A stretch of 25,686 bases of DNA, taken from contig CAZPYK010000013.1 in NCBI GenBank assembly GCA_964590755.1, forward strand, positions 1 to 25,686, written 5' to 3'. This stretch comes from CAG-390 sp964590755. Lineage in GTDB: Bacteria; Bacillota; Clostridia; Oscillospirales; CAG-272. Both the position numbers and the translations under genes were made by a program. Every line of letters begins with the position of its first letter. Positions within the stretch are counted from its first letter, which is position 1. The notes under the pieces were generated by a model, which made no database searches, had not been told where the DNA came from, and worked only from the letters and a program-made list of their open reading frames with translations. This document shows positions 15,366 through 22,766 of this stretch, in pieces.

Positions 15366-18300
15366 TTGTACCTCAAACAAATAGAGCTTCAGGGATTTAA
15401 ATCCTTTCCCGACCGTACCAAGCTGACCTTCGGCCACGGAGCGACGGTGATAATCGGACCTAACGGGAGCGGAAAATCGAATATAGCTGATGCCATGCGC
15501 TGGGTCCTGGGGGAGATATCCTCAAAGAGCCTGCGCGGCACAAAGATGGAGGATATCATTTTCGGCGGGGCGGACAGTCGCAAGCCGATGGGGTATGCCG
15601 AGGTATCGGTGACCTTTGACAATACCGATAAAAACGGCAGGATAGATTGTCCTTATGACGAGATAACCGTAACGCGGAGATATTATCGCAACGGAGACAG
15701 CGAGTATTTTATAAATCGCAAAGAAGTAAGACTTCGTGATGTGTATGAGATGTTCCTCAACACGGGTGTCGGACGCGACGGATATTCTATCATAGGACAA
15801 GGCAGGATAGCGGATATCGTGTCTCGCAAGAGCGACGAGCGGCGGGGTATCTTTGAGGACGCCGCCGGGATCGCAAAATATCGTCATAAAAAGAATGATG
15901 CCGAGCGCAAACTTGCGGCGACAAGCTCAAATATGGAGCGTGCGCAGGATATCATAGATGAAATAGGTTCGAGACTCGGACCGCTCGAACGCGAATGCGT
16001 CAAGGCGAAAAGATATATCGAATATACCGAAATAAAGAAGCAGGCGGACGTGCGGCTGTGGCTCTACGACACCGAAAAGCTGCGGCTTGAGATAGCCGAC
16101 GGAGAGAACGAGCTTGCCGTGGCGTGTCGCGAGCTTGACAATGCCGCGGAGGCACTTGAAACGCTTGAGGCTCAAAACGACCGTCTTGACGAGCTTTCAA
16201 AAACGAGCAAGGCGGAGTCGGAGAAGCTTCTTTCCGCCATAAAGGAGCGCACACGAGAGAATTATGCAATAGAAAGCGAGCTCAAGGTCGCCGACAACGA
16301 TTTGCATCACACCGAGGCGGCTCTTTCCGCCGCATTGGCTGCGGCGCAGACACAGCGCGGACAGGCCGAGAGCGAAAAAAGGCTGCTGGAGTCTTATCGC
16401 GCTTCGGCGCTTGAGCATGCGGGCAGGCTCCAATCGCTTGCCGGTGAGGAGAAAAAGGAGCGCGAGGCCGCCGACAGCGCCGACAAGGCTGCCGCGTCTC
16501 TTGATGACGCCATAGCTGTGGCGTTTGACGAGATAGTGGCGGCACAGGCCGCGGACAGTGACGCGGCGGCGAGACTTGAACTCATCGGGCGCTCAAAGAA
16601 CGAGGGCGCGGGACGACGAGCCGCCGCGGAAAAGGAGATAGCGGAATATCGTCGCGCCGCGGACATGCTCGCCGCGGAATGCGCGGCAACCGAGCGCACG
16701 GTGGCGGGATATGATGCAGAGGAGGCAGGGCTTTCGACGCGTGCCGAGGTGCTAGAGCGTGAGCTCGCCGAACTGCGCCAAAGAAGCGAAAAGGGGGGCG
16801 GTGTGCTTTCATCGCTTAACGCCGAATGTGACGCGCTCTCAAAGCAGATAGATACGCTAAAGCGCATGGAAGAGCACTTTGAGGGCTACAACAACAGTGT
16901 TCGTCATGTCATGCAATGTGCGTCGGACGGCAGACTTTCGGCCGCTCGGGGATGTGGCAGAGTTTACGGTCCGGTCTCCAAACTGATACAAGTCGACGGC
17001 GAATATGTGACCGCGATCGAGACCGCGCTCGGAGCGGCGATACAGAATATCGTAGTCGATGACGAGGATACCGTAAAGGCGGCTATCGAATGCTTGAAGC
17101 GCGACCGTGCGGGACGCGCGACCTTTTGTCCGGTGTCGGCGGTCAAGGGCTACGGCGGCGTACCGACTCGCGAAATGTCGGAGGCGGCGCGTTATCGCGG
17201 ATATGTCGGCGTGGCATCCGAGCTCGTGAAGACCGACGACAGATTTAAAAATGTTATCTCATCACTGCTCGGCAGAACAGTGATATTCGACGATCTTGAC
17301 AACGCCATTGCCATGAGCCGTGCGCTCGGCTACGGTGTCAGAGCGGTCACGCTGGACGGTCAGCAGATCAATCGAGGCGGCACCTTTACGGGCGGTTCGG
17401 TGCGCACCGGAAGCGGGATCCTCACGCGCGCGGAGGAGATAAAAAAGCTTTCCTCCGAGCTTGCGGACAAAAAAACGCAAGCCGAGCGCGCCTCCGATCT
17501 GCTTGCGGATATTTCAAGCAAAATAAACGATCGCGCGGCAAGTCTTGCGTCGAATGAGGATTCGAGAAAGCTGATCGCCACATTGCGTTCGGCAGAGTCG
17601 GCAAAGCTTGAAAAGCAAAAGGCGGGGCTGGATGCGGATCGCACGTTGATATCTCGTCTTTGCGATGACCTTTCGGGACTTGAGGGAGAGACCGAACGTT
17701 GCGACGAAGAGCTTGCCGAGCTTGAGGCGCAGCGCCGCTCGCTTGCGGAAAAGATATCCGAGCTCACGGCGTTCCGTTCCGACCGTGAAGCCGAGCGCGG
17801 TGCGCGGCTCAACGAACGAGACGAGCACACGCGGCGTGCAGCCGAGCTTACGGTCAAGCTTTCCGAGGCTCGCAAGGATATTGAAAGTGCCAATGCGATG
17901 ACGGCTCTTTCCGAAAGCAAGATTCGCGAGCTTGAAGGAGAGATAGAACGCCGCGAGGCTGAGGCGACCTCCGCACGCGAAAAAATATCGGCTTTGAATG
18001 CTCAAAGGGCGGAGGCGCGCACGCGTCTCGGAACCGGCGAGACAGAGCTTGAAAGGCTCAACCGCGAGCGTGCCGGCGCGGAGAATTCCGGCTTTGAATT
18101 CGAGCGCAAGATAAACGAGCTTCGCAGAGCCATAAGAGATAAGCAGGATCTCAAGGAAGGTCTCGGTGCAAACAAAATGCGCTGCGAGACAAGACTTGAA
18201 CGCCAACGCGCCGATATGGAGACGCTTTCCGCACGACTTTGGGAGGATCACGAGTTGACTCGCTCCGAGGCGTTGGCGCTCGGATATCCTCCGATCACCG

Positions 18301-18998
18301 AAGAGGAACGTCCCGCCGTGGCGGCGACCCAGATCGAATATCGAAATAAGATACGCAATATCGGCTCGGTGAACACGGGAGCTCTTGAGGAATATAATTC
18401 GGTACGCGCGAGATATGACGAGCTCACGTCTCAGATGGCGGATCTCACTCGGGCGAAAAACGAGCTTGAGGGGATCATATCAAAACTTGAGGAAGCCATG
18501 AAGCGCGACTTCTCCGAATCGTTCGACAAGATCAACGAAAACTTTTCACGGACCTTCAACGAACTTTTCGGCGGAGGCTCGGCTCAGCTCACGCTGACCG
18601 ATCCCGACAATGTGCTTGAAAGCGGCATAGAGATAAAGGCGGCACCTCCGGGCAAGATCATAAAGTCGCTCATGCAGCTTTCGGGCGGCGAACAGGCGTT
18701 TGTTGCCATAGCACTCTTTTTTGCCATATTGCAGGTCAACCCAACGCCGTTCTGTATCCTTGACGAGATCGAGGCGGCACTTGATGAGGTGAATGTCGAA
18801 AGGCTTGCGGAATATATACAAAGATATTCGGACGGCACTCAGTTTATAATGATAACCCACAGGCGCGGAACGATGAATGCCGCCGATCGCTTGTACGGTA
18901 TTACAATGCCCGAACGCGGCATTTCGAATGTATTCGAGCTTGATGTGGATGAAATAACGAAACAGAAGGGAAGCAAATGGGATGGGCTTTTTGAGTAA
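15366..18998 (+). CDS. smc: Chromosome partition protein SMC, TTG start
   Basis: Condensin-like ATPase that compacts and aligns the chromosome with ScpA and ScpB. The 1210 residues form head, coiled coil, hinge, coiled coil, head. Walker A is G-P-N-G-S-G-K-S (31-38). The hinge spans about 515-680, ending near G-G-T-F-T-G-G-S. The ABC signature L-S-G-G-E-Q is at 1105-1110 and Walker B F-C-I-L-D-E at 1129-1134. The long arms are rich in Glu, Ala, Arg and Leu. The start is TTG at 15366, because GGAGG (15355-15359) lies 6 nt upstream and the protein then begins M-Y-L-K-Q-I-E-L-Q-G-F-K-S-F as in the family; an upstream GTG at 15342 would place that site inside the gene. It overlaps ftsY by 17 bp. 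The signature has Q where E. coli-type SMC/MukB relatives vary and Bacillus has K. Confidence 0.97.
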   Translation: MYLKQIELQGFKSFPDRTKLTFGHGATVIIGPNGSGKSNIADAMRWVLGEISSKSLRGTKMEDIIFGGADSRKPMGYAEVSVTFDNTDKNGRIDCPYDEITVTRRYYRNGDSEYFINRKEVRLRDVYEMFLNTGVGRDGYSIIGQGRIADIVSRKSDERRGIFEDAAGIAKYRHKKNDAERKLAATSSNMERAQDIIDEIGSRLGPLERECVKAKRYIEYTEIKKQADVRLWLYDTEKLRLEIADGENELAVACRELDNAAEALETLEAQNDRLDELSKTSKAESEKLLSAIKERTRENYAIESELKVADNDLHHTEAALSAALAAAQTQRGQAESEKRLLESYRASALEHAGRLQSLAGEEKKEREAADSADKAAASLDDAIAVAFDEIVAAQAADSDAAARLELIGRSKNEGAGRRAAAEKEIAEYRRAADMLAAECAATERTVAGYDAEEAGLSTRAEVLERELAELRQRSEKGGGVLSSLNAECDALSKQIDTLKRMEEHFEGYNNSVRHVMQCASDGRLSAARGCGRVYGPVSKLIQVDGEYVTAIETALGAAIQNIVVDDEDTVKAAIECLKRDRAGRATFCPVSAVKGYGGVPTREMSEAARYRGYVGVASELVKTDDRFKNVISSLLGRTVIFDDLDNAIAMSRALGYGVRAVTLDGQQINRGGTFTGGSVRTGSGILTRAEEIKKLSSELADKKTQAERASDLLADISSKINDRAASLASNEDSRKLIATLRSAESAKLEKQKAGLDADRTLISRLCDDLSGLEGETERCDEELAELEAQRRSLAEKISELTAFRSDREAERGARLNERDEHTRRAAELTVKLSEARKDIESANAMTALSESKIRELEGEIERREAEATSAREKISALNAQRAEARTRLGTGETELERLNRERAGAENSGFEFERKINELRRAIRDKQDLKEGLGANKMRCETRLERQRADMETLSARLWEDHELTRSEALALGYPPITEEERPAVAATQIEYRNKIRNIGSVNTGALEEYNSVRARYDELTSQMADLTRAKNELEGIISKLEEAMKRDFSESFDKINENFSRTFNELFGGGSAQLTLTDPDNVLESGIEIKAAPPGKIIKSLMQLSGGEQAFVAIALFFAILQVNPTPFCILDEIEAALDEVNVERLAEYIQRYSDGTQFIMITHRRGTMNAADRLYGITMPERGISNVFELDVDEITKQKGSKWDGLFE

Positions 18999-19905
18999 GC
19001 TTCGAGAGGGGCTGGGCAAGACCCGCAACGCGCTTATGGGCGGCATCGAGTCGGTCATGCGCTCCTTTGTCAAGATAGACGAGGATTTTCTTGACGAGCT
19101 TGAGGAAATACTTATAACCTCCGATGTGGGCGTCGGAGCCACAGAGGAGATAATCGACGAGCTGCGCGAGCGCATTCGCGATGACAGGATCAAAACGCGT
19201 GATGATACCATGCAGGCTTTGCGTGAGATAATTGCCGGTATGATAGGGGAGAGCGCTCCTCTTGCGCTTGACACAAAGCCGTCGGTGATACTTGTTATCG
19301 GAGTTAACGGTGCCGGCAAGACCACGTCTGTGGGCAAGATATCCGCACGTCTTAAGGCTGAAGGCAAAAAAGTGGTCGTTGCCGCCGCGGATACCTTCCG
19401 TGCCGCGGCTATTGATCAGCTTGCTGTTTGGTGCGAGCGCGCCGGGGTCGATCTTATAAAGCAGAGCGAGGGCTCGGATCCCGCCGCTGTGGTATACGAC
19501 GCGGCAGGCTATGCCAAAAGCAAGAATGCCGATGTGTTGATCGTCGACACCGCAGGCAGACTTCACAACAAAAAGAATCTTATGAATGAGCTGGCAAAGA
19601 TAAACCGTGTCATAGACCGTGAATTGCCGGGAGCCGCGCGTGAAAATCTTTTGGTGCTTGATGCTACCACGGGACAAAATGCGATAATTCAGGCAAAGGA
19701 ATTCGGTGCCGCGGCGGATATTACCGGACTGGTGCTTAACAAGCTTGACGGAACGGCAAAGGGAGGCATAATCCTTTCGATACGCCGCGAGCTCGGAATT
19801 CCGGTCAAGTTTATAGGTGTCGGAGAGAAGACAGATGATATGCAGCCGTTTGACGCAGATGAGTTTATCGCGGCGCTGTTCCCGGAAGATGGGGACGCGG
19901 AGTGA
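18982..19905 (+). CDS. ftsY: Signal recognition particle receptor FtsY
   Basis: SRP-family GTPase at the membrane that receives ribosomes translating membrane proteins. The 307 residues have a helical N domain (1-95) and a G domain with G-V-N-G-A-G-K-T-T (about 108-116), D-T-F-R-A-A-A (about 134-140), D-T-A-G-R (about 189-193) and N-K-L-D-G-T-A-K-G-G (about 252-261). The last motif reads N-K-x-D where most FtsY have T-K-x-D. The acidic A domain of E. coli FtsY is absent, which is normal for Firmicutes. The ATG at 18982 is inside the end of smc with AAGGGAAG upstream, so translation is probably coupled. The smc-ftsY pairing is typical of Clostridia and Bacilli. Confidence 0.97.
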   Translation: MGFLSKLREGLGKTRNALMGGIESVMRSFVKIDEDFLDELEEILITSDVGVGATEEIIDELRERIRDDRIKTRDDTMQALREIIAGMIGESAPLALDTKPSVILVIGVNGAGKTTSVGKISARLKAEGKKVVVAAADTFRAAAIDQLAVWCERAGVDLIKQSEGSDPAAVVYDAAGYAKSKNADVLIVDTAGRLHNKKNLMNELAKINRVIDRELPGAARENLLVLDATTGQNAIIQAKEFGAAADITGLVLNKLDGTAKGGIILSIRRELGIPVKFIGVGEKTDDMQPFDADEFIAALFPEDGDAE

Positions 19906-19910
19906 CGGCG

Positions 19911-20549
19911 ATGAAGCTGAATATACTGATCGCGACAAAAAATCGCGGCAAGCTCGCCGAGCTTCGACGGCTGATGTCGGTATATATCGACGGCGCGGAG
20001 ATCGAGCTTTTGACGCTTGACGATGTGGGCTTTTGCGGCGAAATAGAGGAGGACGGCTCCACTTTTGCCGAAAATGCCATGATAAAGGCAAAAGCCGCCG
20101 CAGAGGCATCCGGGCTGATATCCGTCGGCGATGATTCCGGACTTTGCGTGTATGCGCTCGGAGGTGCCCCCGGGGTGCGTTCGGCAAGATATGCGGGAGA
20201 TGGGCACGATGACGATGCCAACAATCAAAAGCTGCTGCGGGAGCTGCAGGGTACAGCCTCTCGCGAGGCGGCGTTCGTTTGCAGCATGGCGTGTGTTTTT
20301 CCGCGCGGCTGTGGGCTTGAGGGAGAGCTGATATCCGTCGAGGGCAGGTGCGAGGGAGAGATACTTTGCGCACCGCGCGGTACCGACGGCTTCGGATACG
20401 ATCCGTTGTTTTGGTATGATGAATACGGAAAGACCTTTGCCGAACTTTCGCGGGATGAGAAAAATGCGATAAGCCATCGAGGAATTGCCGCCGCAAGGCT
20501 CTGCCGCGAGATATCAAAACGTATATCCCGTGCCGCGGCAAAAGATTAA
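19911..20549 (+). CDS. rdgB: Non-canonical purine NTP pyrophosphatase (RdgB/HAM1 type)
   Basis: Hydrolyses ITP, dITP and XTP to monophosphates, keeping damaged bases out of nucleic acids. The 212 residues show I-A-T-K-N-R-G-K-L-A-E at the start, D-D-S-G-L-C-V-Y-A-L-G-G-A-P-G-V-R-S-A-R-Y-A-G in the middle, and G-T-D-G-F-G-Y-D-P-L-F plus a S-H-R-G segment near the end. I chose ATG 19911 because GGAG (19899-19902) lies 8 nt upstream; a GTG at 19902 overlapping the ftsY stop is possible and would add three residues. It is part of the run of overlapping genes after smc-ftsY. Confidence 0.96.
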   Translation: MKLNILIATKNRGKLAELRRLMSVYIDGAEIELLTLDDVGFCGEIEEDGSTFAENAMIKAKAAAEASGLISVGDDSGLCVYALGGAPGVRSARYAGDGHDDDANNQKLLRELQGTASREAAFVCSMACVFPRGCGLEGELISVEGRCEGEILCAPRGTDGFGYDPLFWYDEYGKTFAELSRDEKNAISHRGIAAARLCREISKRISRAAAKD

Positions 20550-20590
20550 AAACAGAAAGATAAATAAAAATAGTACTGGAATCTGTGAAA

Positions 20591-20881
20591 ATGAAATTGA
20601 CTTCAAAGCAAAGAGCGTATCTGCGCTCGCTTGCCGCCGATATTCCGACCATCATGCAGGTGGGTAAGGACGGAATCGGAGAAAATCTTATCAAAACGGT
20701 TGCCGATGCGCTTGAGGCGCGTGAGCTGATCAAGCTCTCGGTGCTGGATAATTGCGGAGAGACGCCGCGCTCTGCCGCCGAGGCTCTTGCCGAGGCTACG
20801 GGTGCCGAGGTGGTCGCCACGATCGGACGAAAGCTGATACTGTATCGTGAATCCGCAACGAAGAAAAAGATAGAATTATGA
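20591..20881 (+). CDS. yhbY: YhbY-family (CRM domain) RNA-binding protein
   Basis: Small ribosome-assembly-linked RNA-binding protein, 96 residues, a single CRM domain: L-T-S-K-Q-R-A-Y-L-R-S-L-A at the start, V-G-K-D-G-I-G (about 23-29), a helix with L-E-A-R-E-L-I-K, and the end I-G-R-K-L-I-L-Y-R. ATG 20591 has a weak GGAA (20578-20581) upstream; GTG 20585 is an alternative. Its stop overlaps the nadD start by 4 bp (ATGA). The yhbY-nadD-yqeK-rsfS order is standard in Firmicutes. Confidence 0.94.
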   Translation: MKLTSKQRAYLRSLAADIPTIMQVGKDGIGENLIKTVADALEARELIKLSVLDNCGETPRSAAEALAEATGAEVVATIGRKLILYRESATKKKIEL

Positions 20882-21564
20882 GCAATGATATGACAGCCAA
20901 CGAACCGACCATCGCCAATCCGTTCGGAATGCGGCGGATAGGCATCTACGGCGGCACCTTTGCGCCTCCGCACAATGGGCATGTTGCCGCGGCAAGGGCT
21001 TTTATAACTCAAATGCGGCTTGACTATCTTTATGTGATACCTGCCTTTCTGCCACCGCACAAAAGGCTTGATTTTATCGATCGCCCCGAGGATCGCCTCA
21101 GAATGTGCGAGCTCGCGTTCGGCGATGTCGAGGGCGTGATAGTGAGCGATACTGAGCAAAGACGTGGCGGAAAAAGCTATACCGTTGACACCCTGCGCGA
21201 GCTGACCGCTCCGAACACAAGGCTCTTTCTGCTTTGCGGAACGGATATGATGCTCACTCTCGACGAATGGCATGAGGCGGCCGAGATATTTAAGCTTTGC
21301 TATCCCATCTATATACGCCGCGAGAACGATGCATCGCTGGATGCAAAGATCGTTGCAAAGATCGGCGAATATAAGAAAAAATACAACGCGGTCGTGCGTC
21401 GGCTGGCAGTCCCGCCGGTGGAGCTTTCCTCCACAGAGGTAAGACGCGCCGCGGCAGCGGGGCGCTCGCTCTGCGGTATGGTCCCGCCGAAGGTCGAGGC
21501 ATACATACGCGAGAGGGGGCTTTACGGTGCTCCGGTGCAGGCGGATCAAGGGGGAGCGGTATGA
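20878..21564 (+). CDS. nadD: Nicotinate-nucleotide adenylyltransferase
   Basis: Adenylates nicotinate mononucleotide in NAD synthesis. The 228 residues begin with an unconserved stretch of about 18, then R-I-G-I-Y-G-G-T-F-A-P-P-H-N-G-H (20-35), the nucleotidyltransferase signature with its H-x-G-H. Later motifs are P-P-H-K, C-G-T-D-M-M and the C-terminal S-S-T-E-V-R-R. The start ATG overlaps the yhbY stop and the gene's own stop overlaps the yqeK start (ATGA at each junction), so translation is likely coupled. M18 (20929) is a possible alternative start, with the caveat that no better ribosome-binding site is visible there. Confidence 0.96.
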   Translation: MSNDMTANEPTIANPFGMRRIGIYGGTFAPPHNGHVAAARAFITQMRLDYLYVIPAFLPPHKRLDFIDRPEDRLRMCELAFGDVEGVIVSDTEQRRGGKSYTVDTLRELTAPNTRLFLLCGTDMMLTLDEWHEAAEIFKLCYPIYIRRENDASLDAKIVAKIGEYKKKYNAVVRRLAVPPVELSSTEVRRAAAAGRSLCGMVPPKVEAYIRERGLYGAPVQADQGGAV

Positions 21565-22229
21565 TGGGTATAACGAATGAGATGCTTGATGCTCTTCGCA
21601 CCGAGATCGAACGCACCCTCTCCCCGAGGCGCGCCGCGCATGTGCTCGGCGTCGAAAAAATGGCGCAAATGTTGGGCGTGCTTTTTTTCGATCGTGACAG
21701 CGATCTGCATCTGTTGCGCGGAGCGGCATTGCTGCATGATCTGACAAAGGAGCTGCCCGCAGAGGAGCACGCAAGGATCCTGCGCGCGTACGGCACGGAG
21801 CCGAGCGAGATCGACATGCTTTCCCCGAAAACGCTTCACGCGCGCACCGCGGCACTGCTTATACCGGATAGGTATCCGGATCTGGCGATCCCGGAGCTCA
21901 TCTCAGCCGTGCGGTGGCACACCACGGGACGCGCGAACATGACGGTATATGAAAAGCTTATCTATTTTGCCGATTATATCGACGAAACTCGCACATATCC
22001 CGATTGTGTGAGGCTGAGGTCTTTGTTCTTTGATGCGAGACCCGAAAGCATGGATATGCAACAACGATGCGAGCATCTTGATAGGCTTATAGTCTTATCC
22101 TTTGATATGACGCTTGATGAACTAATTAAAAACCATAATATAATAAGCCGCGACACGATAGAGGCAAGAAATTACCTGCTTTGTGCGCTTAACGGCAGAA
22201 AAACAACGAAAGGAAATGCTGACCGATGA
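21561..22229 (+). CDS. yqeK: YqeK-type HD-domain diadenosine tetraphosphatase (symmetrical)
   Basis: HD-superfamily metal enzyme; recent family work assigns Ap4A hydrolysis to ADP. The 222 residues carry a metal-site His in R-A-A-H-V-L-G-V, the H-D pair in A-A-L-L-H-D-L-T-K-E (about 55), H in T-L-H-A-R-T-A-A, H in A-V-R-W-H-T-T-G-R, and D in Y-F-A-D-Y-I-D-E-T-R. GGGGAG (21551-21556) precedes ATG 21561. It overlaps nadD and rsfS by 4 bp each. The C-terminal part after about residue 165 is less conserved. Confidence 0.93.
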   Translation: MMGITNEMLDALRTEIERTLSPRRAAHVLGVEKMAQMLGVLFFDRDSDLHLLRGAALLHDLTKELPAEEHARILRAYGTEPSEIDMLSPKTLHARTAALLIPDRYPDLAIPELISAVRWHTTGRANMTVYEKLIYFADYIDETRTYPDCVRLRSLFFDARPESMDMQQRCEHLDRLIVLSFDMTLDELIKNHNIISRDTIEARNYLLCALNGRKTTKGNADR

Positions 22230-22633
22230 AGGTTGATGTGAAATTTGCGGCAGACGGAACGCCCGAGCCGCTGTCTCTTGCAAAGGAGATCTGTTATGTG
22301 CTTGACGAGCACCGCGGCGAGGATATAGCCCTGCTCAAGGTGGGAGACAAAATAGATATTACCGAATATTTCGTGCTTTGCACGGCGCATGCAACGACGC
22401 ATGTCCGTTCTCTTACCGACGAGGTCGAATTCAAACTGGGCGAGGCGGGAGTCAAGCCCTTTGCCTCCGAGGGCAGAGGGGACAAAAATTCATGGATGGT
22501 GCTTGATTACGGCACGGTGATGGTTCATGTGTTTACACGTGACGCACGTGAATTTTATAACCTTGATAAGCTTTATTCCGACACCGAAAAGATAGCGGTA
22601 GAGCCGCGCACGGAGCCCGAGGACGTGGAATAA
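22226..22633 (+). CDS. rsfS: Ribosome silencing factor RsfS
   Basis: Binds ribosomal protein L14 on the 50S subunit and blocks subunit joining when nutrients are scarce. The 135 residues show D-I-T-E-Y-F-V-L-C-T-A-H-A-T-T-H-V-R-S-L in the core and S-W-M-V-L-D-Y-G-T-V-M-V-H-V-F and R-E-F-Y-N-L-D-K-L-Y near the end. Slightly longer than the usual 110-120, owing to an N-terminal lead (first 14 residues) and an acidic tail. AAGGA (22210-22214) precedes ATG 22226, which overlaps the yqeK stop. Confidence 0.95.
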   Translation: MKVDVKFAADGTPEPLSLAKEICYVLDEHRGEDIALLKVGDKIDITEYFVLCTAHATTHVRSLTDEVEFKLGEAGVKPFASEGRGDKNSWMVLDYGTVMVHVFTRDAREFYNLDKLYSDTEKIAVEPRTEPEDVE

Positions 22634-22635
22634 AA

Positions 22636-22672
22636 GCACGCCGCCTCGGCGCGGCGGAACAGAGATAGCGTG
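22636..22672 (+). repeat. Palindromic start-site repeat, copy C
   Basis: GCCGCCTCGG then GCGGCGGAA matches copy A at all but one base of the palindrome (C for T). The flank AGAGATAGC-GTG aligns with the GGAGATCGTT-GTG of copy A, but the Shine-Dalgarno core is degenerate and no supported gene follows directly. Confidence 0.65.
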
Positions 22673-22715
22673 AAAGTTCGATGCTTCAAAGCCGAAAAGA
22701 AAAACCGTTTCACGC
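22668..22715 (+). repeat. Inverted repeat between repeat copies C and D
   Basis: GCGTGAAA (22668-22675) is the exact complement of TTTCACGC (22708-22715), separated by 32 nt. Together with copies C and D it fills most of the 130-bp gap before leuS. It could fold in the leader RNA; no T-box elements are present here. Confidence 0.4.
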
Positions 22716-22729
22716 GTAAATTATTATTT

Positions 22730-22766
22730 GTGCCGCCGCAGTGGCGGCGGAATGGAGATCGATATG
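22730..22766 (+). repeat. Palindromic start-site repeat, copy D
   Basis: GCCGCC (22732-22737) faces GGCGGC (22743-22748) around GCAGT; AATGGAGATCGATATG follows, providing the Shine-Dalgarno GGAG (22754-22757) and the leuS start codon. It aligns over its whole length with copy A before the TrmH-family gene, with one 1-nt gap in each copy and a few substitutions. Confidence 0.75.

Noticed and set aside
18901..21855. A 984-codon open frame on the minus strand opposite ftsY, rdgB, yhbY and nadD
   Set aside because: It lies opposite well-supported genes; its translation is low-complexity and rich in Arg, Ser, His and Cys with no recognisable domain. It is a shadow of plus-strand codon usage.
22634..22763. 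A T-box leader for leuS
   Set aside because: No TGGTACCGCGG-type box, no Stem I and too short a gap.
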